A stretch of 27,931 nucleotides of DNA from a bacterium. Lineage in GTDB: Bacteria > JAHJDO01. Every line of letters begins with the position of its first letter. The first letter of the stretch is position 1. Under the pieces are notes generated by a model that saw only the letters and a program-made list of their open reading frames with translations, ran no database searches and was not told the DNA's origin. Of the stretch, positions 1 through 8,272 are shown piece after piece. The stretch lies in assembly GCA_023129655.1 (NCBI GenBank), contig JAGMBN010000004.1, positions 1 through 27,931 of the forward strand, read 5' to 3'. A program made the position numbers and the translations under genes.

Positions 1-999
1 TTTATTAGAATTCATAAGATTAGAAAAGATGATGGTGGGCAAGCTGCTGTCTTTGCGGCGCTGATCCTTCTGGTGTTGGTTATGTTCGTAATGCTGGTTG
101 TGGACGTGGGACAGCTTGTAACCTGGCGCATTAGGATGCAGAATGCGACTGATTCTGCAGCTATGGCCGGCGCAGTATGGCAGGCAAGGGGTCTTAACGT
201 GATAGCAGTTCTTAATATTATATGGGTTCCGGTTTTTATCTTTGAGCTTGTTCAATGCTTCATGGCTGCAGCTGGGAGTTTTGGCGCGGCGCTTTTGGTG
301 TATCCGTTTAAACTTACAAACATTGTCCAAGACATTCAAGATGTTATGAGCTATGCAATTCCTGCTGTTGCTATTAGTCAGGTAGTTACATACGGCAGAG
401 CTAATAAGGCTGATATAGCTGTGCCTCTGCCAATCGCCGGGGTAGAAAAGCTACTTAGCATAAACAGTATTAGTGATGTAGAAGGAATATATGCCGGGGG
501 CAAAGACTTATACGAGAAAATAAAATCAGAGGGTGTGGGAGCTTTCAAATCATCAATTCCATGCTGGTTGGATGTAGAGAGACAAACGTATTTCTACAAT
601 CCTGTTGCCGGCAAATTGGGATTTATGACAGGTGGAAGCAATGCTTATACCTTTTCCCTGGCATACAAGAGCCCTCAGCCGGTTCTGTTTGGTGGATCTC
701 TTCTGGGCATAAAACGCACCCCGTCTATTTATACTGTAGCCAAGGCAGCTCCATATGGAGGAAGTCTTGGTGGCGTGGAGTTTGCTGAGCCTGCTGCTAA
801 TCTCGGAGGAGAGGGCAAGCATAAGAAAAAAACAGTCAAGACAAAGGATGGAAAGACAAAAGAGACGACTGAAAAAGATAAAGAAGGAACAAAAAAAGTT
901 TTAACAACAAAGATCGGTTTTAACATCAGGCCTGATCCAGATTACAAGGCAAAATTTGTTAAAACAGAAGGTTTTGATAGAATATTGATGGTGCACTAA
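1..999 (+). CDS. Tad/TadG-like pilus assembly protein (5' partial)
   Basis: The reading frame is open from base 1, so the start lies outside the window; the GTG at 73 falls inside the hydrophobic helix and is not a credible start. The visible N-terminus has a short basic stretch, a Gly-Gln-Ala-Ala-Val-Phe motif and about 22 hydrophobic residues ending in VVDVGQ, then QNATDSAAMAGA. This is the pseudopilin-like leader and following segment of TadE/TadG (Tad-domain, PF13400-type) proteins. The middle has more hydrophobic stretches, and residues about 275-310 (counting from base 1) are very rich in Lys/Glu/Thr. In this family the N-terminal helix anchors the protein in the inner membrane, where it serves as a minor pilin or assembly factor. 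No von Willebrand domain of classical TadG is visible. Position just upstream of cpaB supports the call. Confidence 0.75.
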   Translation, partial: FIRIHKIRKDDGGQAAVFAALILLVLVMFVMLVVDVGQLVTWRIRMQNATDSAAMAGAVWQARGLNVIAVLNIIWVPVFIFELVQCFMAAAGSFGAALLVYPFKLTNIVQDIQDVMSYAIPAVAISQVVTYGRANKADIAVPLPIAGVEKLLSINSISDVEGIYAGGKDLYEKIKSEGVGAFKSSIPCWLDVERQTYFYNPVAGKLGFMTGGSNAYTFSLAYKSPQPVLFGGSLLGIKRTPSIYTVAKAAPYGGSLGGVEFAEPAANLGGEGKHKKKTVKTKDGKTKETTEKDKEGTKKVLTTKIGFNIRPDPDYKAKFVKTEGFDRILMVH

Positions 1000-1001
1000 A
1001 A

Positions 1002-1757
1002 ATGATAAGACTGGTAACAAAAATTACAGGGAAGGTTCTTTTAATAGCAATTCTGACTACAACTCTGACTATTTATGGATTAATAAAAGGTGGTCAACAG
1101 GATAAGGTTTATGGTCTTATCTATGAATTGCGGAACAAGATTAATCAGAGAAGTTTCAATTTTCCCGACATGGGGAACATGGCAGGCATGTCCTACCGTG
1201 TAAAAATTAATTCTGAACCTGCTTTAATTGGCATGTATCATTCTGCGTTATCTGTCCAAACACTAATAAAACAATTTTCAAATGACCTGAAAATGAAGAA
1301 TTTTAATATTCAATGCAGGAAGAATATGGGCGGCGGACAATTTATTATGGCGAAAAAATCCAAATCGCAAAATATGGGCATAGCTGTTTTACCCATGAGA
1401 AACACTAATGTTTCCGGAAGCATGATTTTTTGTTTAAGTTTTAAGGAATGGAAACAATCAAATATCGGAGGGGATTTTATAAAGGATATACCTGTTTACC
1501 CACTGAATTCCGAGGCGCTCAGCTTTGAGCTTGGAGTTGGAGGAGCAAATTATAAAGTGTTAATGTATAAAAGCCTTGCTTCCTCAACCACACAGAAGTT
1601 CTTTTATAAGAGCCGATTAAAAATGAATGGGTGGAAGCTGGATGATAGCAGTGATTTACTCAGCGCTCAGAAAAAGGGTAATAAATGTTTGATTGTTTTT
1701 CCAGATGAAAAGAATGACAAAATGAATAACTATGCTACAATAATTAAAATAAGTTAA
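1002..1757 (+). CDS. Hypothetical membrane-anchored protein of the Tad locus
   Basis: I do not recognise this 251-residue protein. It has an N-terminal hydrophobic segment (about residues 11-29) that could be a signal anchor, followed by a soluble, mostly beta-type domain. Two similar-looking segments may exist: one around residues 60-145 containing YRVKINSEPAL, the other around 160-250 containing a FELGVGG stretch. This hints at an internal duplication, which I could not align reliably. It begins two bases after the stop of the Tad-domain gene and is 16 bases from cpaB, so it is almost certainly cotranscribed with them. Its likely place is the inner membrane facing the periplasm, as an accessory factor of the pilus machinery; that role is inferred only from position. 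Confidence 0.8.
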   Translation: MIRLVTKITGKVLLIAILTTTLTIYGLIKGGQQDKVYGLIYELRNKINQRSFNFPDMGNMAGMSYRVKINSEPALIGMYHSALSVQTLIKQFSNDLKMKNFNIQCRKNMGGGQFIMAKKSKSQNMGIAVLPMRNTNVSGSMIFCLSFKEWKQSNIGGDFIKDIPVYPLNSEALSFELGVGGANYKVLMYKSLASSTTQKFFYKSRLKMNGWKLDDSSDLLSAQKKGNKCLIVFPDEKNDKMNNYATIIKIS

Positions 1758-1773
1758 AAAGAAAGGGGAAGAT

Positions 1774-2607
1774 ATGCAGAATAAAGCTTCATTGATAATG
1801 GGAGTTGTCTTGGGTATTTTAGCGATAATCATGGTGCACTTTTATATTCAGGGTGTTACAAGACCAATCTTTAAAGAAAAGGAGATGGTAAGCGTTCTTG
1901 TAGCGGCAAAGAATATAAATGCCAGAGAGAGAATTTCCGGAAGCACGATAAAAGAGTCTCGTGTGCCTCGTAAGTTTAAGGATCCTAATGCGCTGACTCC
2001 TGATGATATTGAGATAATACAAGGGCAGAAGACGTTATTTTTGCTAAAAAAGGGACAGCAGTTAACATGGCTCTGTCTTGGGATGGATAAGATGGAAGGA
2101 TTGTCTCCTCTCATAAAGCAGAAAGAAAGGGCAGTAACTATTTCCGTAGATGAAGTAACAGGGGTGGGAGGTCATATCCAGCCTAATGATCATGTAGACA
2201 TTGCTGCAAATTTTACAGTGGAAAGCGGAAAAAGCAGAGCAGGGATAACAACTCTCACTCTTCTTCAGAATGTGACCGTTCTGGCTGTAGGCCGAGAAGT
2301 GGGACGCAGAAGAGTAGATGCAGAGGAGGCGCACTCTACATCGGCAATGCTGAGGAGAGGATATAATACTGTAACTCTCTCTTTAACACCTCAGGAAGCG
2401 GAAATGATTATTTTTACTCAGGCAAGAGGGAAAATAATACTTGTTCTGCGCAATCCGGAAGATTTAGAGGTGATAGCTGATATGCCGAAAATTACAATGA
2501 GTTCTATTTTGCAGCTGGAGCAGGTTAAAAAACTTACTATTCAGCGTCAGGACAGAATCAAGATAGAAGTAATTAAGGGCGGAGTTAAAACTATTGAAAG
2601 ATTCTAA
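1774..2607 (+). CDS. cpaB: Flp pilus assembly protein CpaB/RcpC
   Basis: This is CpaB/RcpC, a periplasmic Tad component thought to work with the CpaC secretin. The 277-residue protein has one N-terminal TM helix (about residues 8-26). A SAF domain follows, with the typical VLVAAKNINARERI segment near residues 41-55, then the CpaB domain containing a VTISVDEVTGVGGHI stretch near 123-140 and the NDHVDI motif that follows. The C-terminus has the LSLTPQEAEMI segment typical of RcpC. The start is set by a strong AGAAAGGGG ribosome site just upstream. The family is normally encoded next to cpaC; here an 875-codon gene separates them. Confidence 0.93.
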   Translation: MQNKASLIMGVVLGILAIIMVHFYIQGVTRPIFKEKEMVSVLVAAKNINARERISGSTIKESRVPRKFKDPNALTPDDIEIIQGQKTLFLLKKGQQLTWLCLGMDKMEGLSPLIKQKERAVTISVDEVTGVGGHIQPNDHVDIAANFTVESGKSRAGITTLTLLQNVTVLAVGREVGRRRVDAEEAHSTSAMLRRGYNTVTLSLTPQEAEMIIFTQARGKIILVLRNPEDLEVIADMPKITMSSILQLEQVKKLTIQRQDRIKIEVIKGGVKTIERF

Positions 2608-2630
2608 ATAAAACAGAAAGGGGCAAAAAA

Positions 2631-5258
2631 ATGGTGAAAGACAATTTTGTTTATAGACATTCGTTACACAAAGAGCATCCTGGAGAAATGGTAGTGGATG
2701 CCTGGGGATGGTGGTCTACTCCATATTATCAGAGAAGCGCTTTCAGTCAAACAAGTGTGGATTTGGATTATTTTAAGAGCAGGGTAATTGAGGAAAGCTA
2801 TCGCTGGGGTGCAAACCTATTGAAATTTAGTCCTTGGGTTCACTCTCCACTTGGCCAGGGTACACTGACGAAGGGATACTTGATGTCGTGTCTTGATGAG
2901 ATCCCAGGAGGTAAGCATGTAAGTGATAAAAACTGGAATGATGAGACATTAAGAGAGCTGACAGAATATGCTCATAAACATGGATTAATGTTTCATTGGT
3001 TCATTTGCCATGAACTTATCCCCGGGATGGATGAGGAAATTCACCGGGAATTCCTCAGAAAAAAAGAAGCATTGACTCCAGGTGAGAGAGCGGTAGTAAG
3101 ATGGACTTATCCATTTGATGGACATACTGCGGTCATTTTTAATAAGGAGAAGATAAAAGCAAATTTAGATGCAATTGAGAAGGTAATGAGAGATTATGCG
3201 GATTTAATTAAGATTGGGTGGAAACAATCTCTGGATGGCTACGGATATGAACATGGTTTTATAGACGAGGACTCAGGGATTACAACCAGATTGTGGCAGT
3301 ATAATCCAGGGATGTATTTACATTCCACAAGTAGTAGTTTTGTTAAGCCACCGGATGAACCAAATTATATACGTGATTCTGCCTGTGGAGGTGTGGGTAG
3401 CGATGATGGAGGTAGGGAAGAACAATATTCCAGAGATATCATCCGGGTGACTTGTAAAGATTTTCCACATCTCAGCACATTATATCTTGCTACACAGCTT
3501 GATGCCAGACCATTTGCCTGTAATACATATGGTGGTACATCTTTTCCAGACTGGTTTGTGAAACAATGTAATGATTTTTTCAGGAAGAGAATGAGAAATC
3601 CTGATAGACCGGTTTGTGAATCAATTATCTGGTGGCTTGGCGAACCGGAGAATATCTGTATTGATGGGATTAGAGAATATGTATATGCCATTAGCCAGGA
3701 TCCCATCAAGGCAGCTATTACCACCAGTTTGAGAACGACCGGCATTGGTGGGATAAAAAACAAAGAGAATGGTCGGATAATCTATAATCATACATCAGGC
3801 ACCTCTTTTATCCAGAACAATTATCTCAGGTTGTATATTCCTTCTAAAGGGCTTTTTGCGCCAGGCGAACCAGATGTGGGACTTTTCCCATCACTTTCAG
3901 ATGGTGGTGAATTGGTCTATGATAAAGAATGCCTGGCACACTATGATATTGATTCAAAAAGTATTCCCTTAACCAGTAATTTTATAAATCTTGGTTTCAT
4001 TGAAAAGCCGTATGGAGTGAAGACAGATGTAGAGTATGTGGAATATGGCGGTCAGAAAGCAGTGTTAAAAGAGTATATCTTTGGCTATATTAAAGATTCA
4101 AGCCTTCGTGAGATAAGAACATACTCTATGCTAAACGATACTCCCTATTTCAAGCTCCTAATAGAGCGTTCAATTAATGGTAAGCCTATAGATATTAACA
4201 CTATCTTTGGTTGTGAAGGGTATGATAGGCTGGTTATAGACAATACCAATGAATATGATTTAAGCAAGAGGAAAAAATCCATTTCTTCTACCGCAAGCAT
4301 ACTAAGATTCCATGATAAGAAAGGCATCAAACCTGATTTGGTTTTCTTGATCTTAGAAAAGGGGAATATTGAGGCAATAACATGGCTGCCTTCTGGTAAG
4401 TTATCATTTCAGAGCAAGAAGGTTAAGAAAGAGAAACTGAGTTTAGCCATAGTAGTTTCCACAGACCTTTATGGAGAAGATGACCTTATTATCCTAAAGA
4501 AGGTATTAGCTGAAGAGGATGCTTGTATTAAGTTAAAAGATGGTAAAGGAGAAGTAATTAACAAACATTCTATTCCTTTAGTAAAAGCTATCAAGGTAGA
4601 TAATACTAACAAAAGTCCTTACTTTGTTGAAGAGTATGGCTGGTGGTTGTTCAGGGGCGCACAACCATCTGAAGAAGATAAAAAGAAAACAGACTATGTA
4701 AAGGTTTATCTCAAGGCTAATGGAAAAGCAAAGTTACAGCAGAAAGAGTATATTGATGATATACTAAGACCAGGCTGGGGATGCCAATATACAATGATAT
4801 TTAAGGATATAGAGAGTAATGAAAGAAAGAGTGGTTGCACTACTAAAGTTCTTTCTGTTACCCCATTTATCTTTGCCCCAAGAGTAGAGTTTAAGGAAAA
4901 GATAGTAAATGCTAAGGTTGATGGCAAACCCTGGCACTATTTTGATGAGAATATCTTGTTTCTTCCGAACAAAGAAGGTATTTATCAGGTTGAGGTAAAT
5001 CATAAGGGAGAAAATCTCCCTCATTTAAGAAGAACCTATGCTTATGTAGAGCAGACTAACTTGGAAGATAATCTCTTTGAGTTTAAAGCAAACCTTCCCG
5101 TCTGGGTAAAGAGTATGCCAGACAAATTATACTTTACAGCTATTCTGGATTTAGGGAAAAGAAAGATTAAGAAGATAGAAGGAGCAGAAGTAGCAAAGAC
5201 TTCTCCCAAAGGGACATTAATCAAATTTAAACCTGGAAGGATAAGGATTTTCATATGA
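2631..5258 (+). CDS. Putative TIM-barrel carbohydrate-active enzyme inserted in the Tad locus
   Basis: The 875-residue protein has no signal peptide or TM segment, so it should be cytoplasmic. The N-terminal half (about 1-380) reads like a (beta/alpha)8 glycoside-hydrolase barrel. It has an ANLLKFSPW strand, LRELTEYAHKHGLMFHWF (a helix followed by a strand) then CHE, a later KIGWKQSLDGYG, and many Trp/Tyr/Asp/Glu residues, as in sugar-binding clefts. The C-terminal half (about 400-875) looks like beta-sandwich domains. I cannot name a GH family or the catalytic acids. The start has a clear AGAAAGGGG ribosome site. It lies in the gap normally shared by cpaB and cpaC, 23 bases after cpaB and 84 before cpaC. 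It could be an acquired enzyme or a glycan-processing gene adopted by the locus. Coding is certain; the enzyme class is tentative. Confidence 0.6.
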   Translation: MVKDNFVYRHSLHKEHPGEMVVDAWGWWSTPYYQRSAFSQTSVDLDYFKSRVIEESYRWGANLLKFSPWVHSPLGQGTLTKGYLMSCLDEIPGGKHVSDKNWNDETLRELTEYAHKHGLMFHWFICHELIPGMDEEIHREFLRKKEALTPGERAVVRWTYPFDGHTAVIFNKEKIKANLDAIEKVMRDYADLIKIGWKQSLDGYGYEHGFIDEDSGITTRLWQYNPGMYLHSTSSSFVKPPDEPNYIRDSACGGVGSDDGGREEQYSRDIIRVTCKDFPHLSTLYLATQLDARPFACNTYGGTSFPDWFVKQCNDFFRKRMRNPDRPVCESIIWWLGEPENICIDGIREYVYAISQDPIKAAITTSLRTTGIGGIKNKENGRIIYNHTSGTSFIQNNYLRLYIPSKGLFAPGEPDVGLFPSLSDGGELVYDKECLAHYDIDSKSIPLTSNFINLGFIEKPYGVKTDVEYVEYGGQKAVLKEYIFGYIKDSSLREIRTYSMLNDTPYFKLLIERSINGKPIDINTIFGCEGYDRLVIDNTNEYDLSKRKKSISSTASILRFHDKKGIKPDLVFLILEKGNIEAITWLPSGKLSFQSKKVKKEKLSLAIVVSTDLYGEDDLIILKKVLAEEDACIKLKDGKGEVINKHSIPLVKAIKVDNTNKSPYFVEEYGWWLFRGAQPSEEDKKKTDYVKVYLKANGKAKLQQKEYIDDILRPGWGCQYTMIFKDIESNERKSGCTTKVLSVTPFIFAPRVEFKEKIVNAKVDGKPWHYFDENILFLPNKEGIYQVEVNHKGENLPHLRRTYAYVEQTNLEDNLFEFKANLPVWVKSMPDKLYFTAILDLGKRKIKKIEGAEVAKTSPKGTLIKFKPGRIRIFI

Positions 5259-5342
5259 TAGGAAAATTTATATTTTTGAATAGATGACGCCAAAAAAATG
5301 ATAAAATATATATGAAAGATAAAAAACAAGGAGGGGAAAAAC

Positions 5343-6701
5343 ATGAACACTAAGCAAAAGACCAGACTGACCGGAGTATGGACAGCAGCGATCTGCGTTC
5401 TATTTATGGGAGGAGTTGTCTATGGACAGAAAGCTATTACTGTTCCAGTTGGGCAGCAGCAGGTAGTGGATGTAAAGAAGTTGGCGCGTGTTTCAGTTGG
5501 TGATGATAAAGTTGCTAATGTTCAGGTAGTTGCCAGTGGTGAGCAAATAATCATTACAGGTATAAAGGTGGGTACCACTGACCTTATCACATGGAACAGT
5601 AAAGGGAAGAAGATTACGCGCGCTATCTATGTTATTTCAAGAGACCCCAGGCAATTTGCCGCAGAGGTTCGTGAATTATTGACTGATGTAGAAGGCATAA
5701 AGGTTAAGGTGGTTGGAGGTAAAGTGCTTCTTGACGGAGCGGTTTTAACAGCTTCTGACAAACTGAGGGTAGAAAAGGTTGCCAAAGCATATCCTGAAGT
5801 AATAAACCTTGTAAAAATATGCACCGGAATTCACAATGAAATTCTGGCAGAGGAGATTAAAAAAAACATCGGCATTCCAAATGTGAATGTGAAGATCATT
5901 GGCAATAGGGTTCTTCTGAGGGGTTTTGTAGTTGGAGAAGAAGAATCCAAGGAGGTTGAAAAAATAGCAGGCGCGTTTGCTGAAAACGTTATCAATCTTC
6001 TAAAAGTAAAAAAGGTTATGATAGAAGTAGATGTCAAATTTGCGGAAATAAACGCTACTGCAGGAAAGGATATGGGAATGAATCTGCTTGGCGGCACATT
6101 AGCCGGCGGAGCAGGCATGGCAAGTGGTGGGGGAGCCACACCCAGCTGGAATATAGGCTATAACCTGACCAAAGCGTTAAATTTCACTCATTCTAAGGGT
6201 AATGCAACTATAAGGAAGTCTTTGCATCAGTCTACATTAAGCGGCGGAGAAGCTGTTTTTGAACATGGAGGGGAAATTGGATATAAAGTAGCAGGAAGCG
6301 GTTCTGCAGATGTTATTTGGAAGAAGTATGGAATGCTGCTTAAGGTTAAGCCAGAGGTAGACAGCTTCGGAGAGGTAACTATGCATATCAATCTGGAGGT
6401 CAGTCAGATTGATCCTACAGTTGAGGATAGAACAGGGCTTAAGATTTACCGTTCAGAGTCTGATGTAGTTATTAAACCAGGCCAGTCCGTGATTCTTTCA
6501 GGAGTTACAGACGTGCTCTCTTCGGATTTCAAAAAGTACACTCCTGGCATAGGGAAAATTCCAGTACTGGGTCTGCTCTTTTCCAAAAAGCAGGCAGCAA
6601 AAGAGAAGAAACAGATTATAGTTCTGGTAACGCCCACTACCCCGACTTTTATTCCTGCTAAGAGAACAGGAAAGGCTATGCACTTACTGCAGGGAGAATA
6701 A
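5343..6701 (+). CDS. cpaC: Tad pilus secretin CpaC/RcpA
   Basis: The product is the outer-membrane secretin of the Tad/Flp system, the ring through which the pilus or substrates leave. Residues 1-29 form a signal peptide ending in VVYGQ. Next comes the N0/pilus-secretin N-terminal domain, with a VPVGQQQVVDV start and an IITGIKVGTTDLITW motif. A BON-like segment follows (about 160-215), then the secretin domain with the VDVKFAEIN strand (about 225-235). The C-terminal half has VKPEVDSFGEVTM, the VVIKPGQSVILSG gate segment and GKIPVLGLLF, ending in IIVLVTPT. At 452 residues it is of normal length for the family. A GGAGGGG ribosome site precedes the ATG. Confidence 0.95.
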   Translation: MNTKQKTRLTGVWTAAICVLFMGGVVYGQKAITVPVGQQQVVDVKKLARVSVGDDKVANVQVVASGEQIIITGIKVGTTDLITWNSKGKKITRAIYVISRDPRQFAAEVRELLTDVEGIKVKVVGGKVLLDGAVLTASDKLRVEKVAKAYPEVINLVKICTGIHNEILAEEIKKNIGIPNVNVKIIGNRVLLRGFVVGEEESKEVEKIAGAFAENVINLLKVKKVMIEVDVKFAEINATAGKDMGMNLLGGTLAGGAGMASGGGATPSWNIGYNLTKALNFTHSKGNATIRKSLHQSTLSGGEAVFEHGGEIGYKVAGSGSADVIWKKYGMLLKVKPEVDSFGEVTMHINLEVSQIDPTVEDRTGLKIYRSESDVVIKPGQSVILSGVTDVLSSDFKKYTPGIGKIPVLGLLFSKKQAAKEKKQIIVLVTPTTPTFIPAKRTGKAMHLLQGE

Positions 6702-6775
6702 GAAGTTTGTATATTGTTAGGAAAAGACAGTTATGGAAGTCAAAGAATTAAATTCAAATAGCGAAGGAGGTAGTC

Positions 6776-7045
6776 GTGCCAGTTATTAGTATGTTTTATG
6801 GAATAATAGTTATGATGTTTTTTATTGATAATAAGAAACATAAAAAGCCTCATATTCATGTAAAATATCAAGAGCAAGAGATCGTGATCGCGATACCTGA
6901 TGGAGAGGTTCTTGAAGGTAAATTGAAACCAAATAAGTTGAAACTGGTTCAGGCATGGATTGAGATACATAAAGAAGATCTCATGGCGGATTGGGAATTG
7001 GCTGTAAAAGGGCAGTCTCCATTTAATATTGAACCACTGAGGTGA
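6776..7045 (+). CDS. DUF4160 protein, probable toxin-antitoxin partner
   Basis: This 89-residue protein matches the DUF4160 family: a short hydrophobic start (PVISMFYGI), a KPHIHVKY motif near residue 22, the acidic beta-strand segment with IPDGEVLEGKL, and LKLVQAWIEIHKEDLMADW toward the C-terminus. It starts at GTG, chosen because of a strong GAAGGAGG ribosome site six bases upstream. DUF4160 genes are commonly paired with DUF2442 genes, and the pair is often predicted to be a toxin-antitoxin-like module; the activity is not established to my knowledge. Here the DUF2442 gene follows after four bases. The pair interrupts the Tad locus right after cpaC. Confidence 0.85.
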   Translation: MPVISMFYGIIVMMFFIDNKKHKKPHIHVKYQEQEIVIAIPDGEVLEGKLKPNKLKLVQAWIEIHKEDLMADWELAVKGQSPFNIEPLR

Positions 7046-7049
7046 TAAT

Positions 7050-7307
7050 ATGAATCCAAGAGTTAAATCTGTTATAGCAAGCGAAGACTATACATTATCA
7101 ATTATCTTTGGAAGCGGCGAAACTAAAACTTTTAATATGAGTCCTTACTTGAATTTTGGCGTTTTTGCCGAATTAAAAGATAAAAATTATTTCAGACAAG
7201 TAAAATCATTTATGGGAACTATAGCTTGGCCCCATGGTCAAGATATATGCCCTGATACTTTATATATTGAAGGAAAACCAGAAGCACGATTCTGTGAGAA
7301 ACGTTAA
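7050..7307 (+). CDS. DUF2442 protein, partner of the preceding DUF4160 gene
   Basis: This 85-residue protein is of the DUF2442 type: NPRVKSV near the start, YTLSIIFGSGETKTFNMSPY, a FGVFAELKD segment, then GTIAWPHGQDICPDTLYIEG, the family's conserved W-x-x-G-x-D-x-x-x-x-x-L-Y end. Its ATG has a GAGGTGATA ribosome site that overlaps the stop of the DUF4160 gene, so the two are translated together. DUF2442 proteins are usually annotated as possible antitoxin or regulatory partners; which member of the pair is toxic, if either, cannot be told from sequence. Confidence 0.85.
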   Translation: MNPRVKSVIASEDYTLSIIFGSGETKTFNMSPYLNFGVFAELKDKNYFRQVKSFMGTIAWPHGQDICPDTLYIEGKPEARFCEKR

Positions 7308-7353
7308 ATAGCCAACGTTTAGTGTAATGAAAAAACGAAAAGGAACCATTGAA

Positions 7354-8109
7354 ATGACTGACAAGCCAATCTTTGATTTCGAAGCAGTTTTTGAGCCTGA
7401 TGATTATTTGTATTTTTATGAAAGTGTATTAACTGAAGATAAAACAAAAAGACAAATAGATTTTTTGGTGAAAGAATTAGAGCTTAATAAACCTGTGAGA
7501 ATTCTTGATTTGGCTTGTGGGCATGGAAGGCATGCAAATCTTTTAGCAAAACTTGGACATAGTGTTACAGGTGTTGATATTACTTCAAGCTTTCTTGAAA
7601 TTGCAAAAAAGAACGCAAAACAAAGAGGAGTGAATGTTAAATATATTCATGAAGACATGCGAAAGATCTCCTTTACGGAAGAATTTGATAGAGTGATTTC
7701 TCTTTTCACCTCTTTTGGGTATTTTGAAGATGAGGAAAATTTCAAGGTTCTGAGAAATGCGGCAAGGGCTCTTAAACCAGGTGGACTATTTTGTCTTGAT
7801 ATAACTAATCATGACGTTATCTTGAGCCATTTTCTCCCGTACACCATAAAAGAAAAAGGGGATGACCTAATGATAGATAGAAATACTTTTGATAGCGTTA
7901 CAGGACGGATGTATACTAAAAGAATTGTTATTAGAGATGGCAAAAGGAAAGATAAACCGTTTTTTATAAGGCATTATACTCCTGGCGAGATAAGAGATTT
8001 ATTAAGCAAAGCGGGATTTGGAATATACAAAATGTATGGTGATTGGAACGCGAATCCTATTACAAGTGATTCGGGAAGAATGATTATAATTGCTAAAAAA
8101 GAGAAATAA
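7354..8109 (+). CDS. Class I SAM-dependent methyltransferase
   Basis: A Rossmann-fold methyltransferase with SAM-binding motif I ILDLACGHGRHA at about residues 50-61 and the acidic end of strand 2, VTGVD, about 15 residues later. The LKPGGLFCLDI segment follows near the middle, with a mixed C-terminal cap. The substrate is unknown; this form is common among small-molecule or Methyltransf_25-type enzymes. I chose the ATG at 7354, giving 251 residues, because an AAAAGGA site lies about ten bases upstream. An in-frame ATG at 7327 would add nine residues (MKKRKGTIE) but has no ribosome site. It lies in the small-gene cargo between cpaC and cpaF and has no evident tie to pilus assembly. Confidence 0.88.
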   Translation: MTDKPIFDFEAVFEPDDYLYFYESVLTEDKTKRQIDFLVKELELNKPVRILDLACGHGRHANLLAKLGHSVTGVDITSSFLEIAKKNAKQRGVNVKYIHEDMRKISFTEEFDRVISLFTSFGYFEDEENFKVLRNAARALKPGGLFCLDITNHDVILSHFLPYTIKEKGDDLMIDRNTFDSVTGRMYTKRIVIRDGKRKDKPFFIRHYTPGEIRDLLSKAGFGIYKMYGDWNANPITSDSGRMIIIAKKEK

Positions 8110-8141
8110 TAACACAAAAATGGCATTGCACAATAAACATT

Positions 8142-8170
8142 TGGATTCTGTGGTCAAGCCACAGAATGAC
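8142..8170 (+). repeat. Hairpin repeat (GGATTC...GAATGACG type)
   Basis: A perfect 9-bp stem, ATTCTGTGG (8145-8153) with CCACAGAAT (8159-8167), closes a 5-base loop and is followed by GACG. No T-run follows, so it is not a typical intrinsic terminator. It resembles dispersed extragenic palindromes. It is the first of three different repeat elements packed into the 163-base spacer 8110-8272, which has no gene. Confidence 0.6.
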
Positions 8171-8183
8171 GTAATAAAGCAAA

Positions 8184-8209
8184 GGGACAGGCATGCCTGT
8201 CCCCTACAT
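8184..8209 (+). repeat. Palindromic GC-rich repeat, GGGACAGG/CCTGTCCC-CTACA type
   Basis: Bases 8184-8203 are a perfect 20-bp palindrome (GGGACAGGCA / TGCCTGTCCC) followed by CTACAT. The same architecture, a GC-rich palindrome ending in CCCCTACA, recurs at 25431-25456 and, inverted, at 25474-25494. It stands out from the AT-rich background and is probably a dispersed intergenic repeat. Confidence 0.65.
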
Positions 8210-8224
8210 AAAAATCACAAAAGA

Positions 8225-8256
8225 CGAGATTGCTTCGCCTTTGGTTCGCAATGACG
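8225..8256 (+). repeat. GAGATTGC...CGCAATGACG repeat, copy 1
   Basis: A short element beginning CGAGATTGCTTCGC and ending TTCGCAATGACG. Two related copies lie at 13648-13736 (longer) and 14772-14800. The ribosome site of the following nucleotidyltransferase gene (GGAAAGGAA) begins right at its end. Confidence 0.7.
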
Positions 8257-8272
8257 GAAAGGAATTTGGTAA

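Noticed and set aside
73..999. GTG at 73 as start of the first gene
   Set aside because: The frame is open to base 1 and the residues before it complete the TadE/TadG hydrophobic leader, so the gene is partial at its 5' end.
3365..3763. 132-codon frame opposite the carbohydrate-enzyme-like gene
   Set aside because: No ribosome site or recognisable domain; lies fully inside a long gene with good coding character.
5259..5342. Promoter of cpaC (TTGAAT at 5276 with GATAAA or TAAAAT)
   Set aside because: Boxes match poorly or the spacing is too long; the gene can be read from upstream.
6733..6789. Small frame of 18 codons ahead of the DUF4160 gene
   Set aside because: Too short, no ribosome site, and it overlaps the well-supported GTG start.
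8145..8167. Hairpin after the methyltransferase as an intrinsic terminator
   Set aside because: The stem is good but no T-tract follows; it fits a dispersed repeat better.
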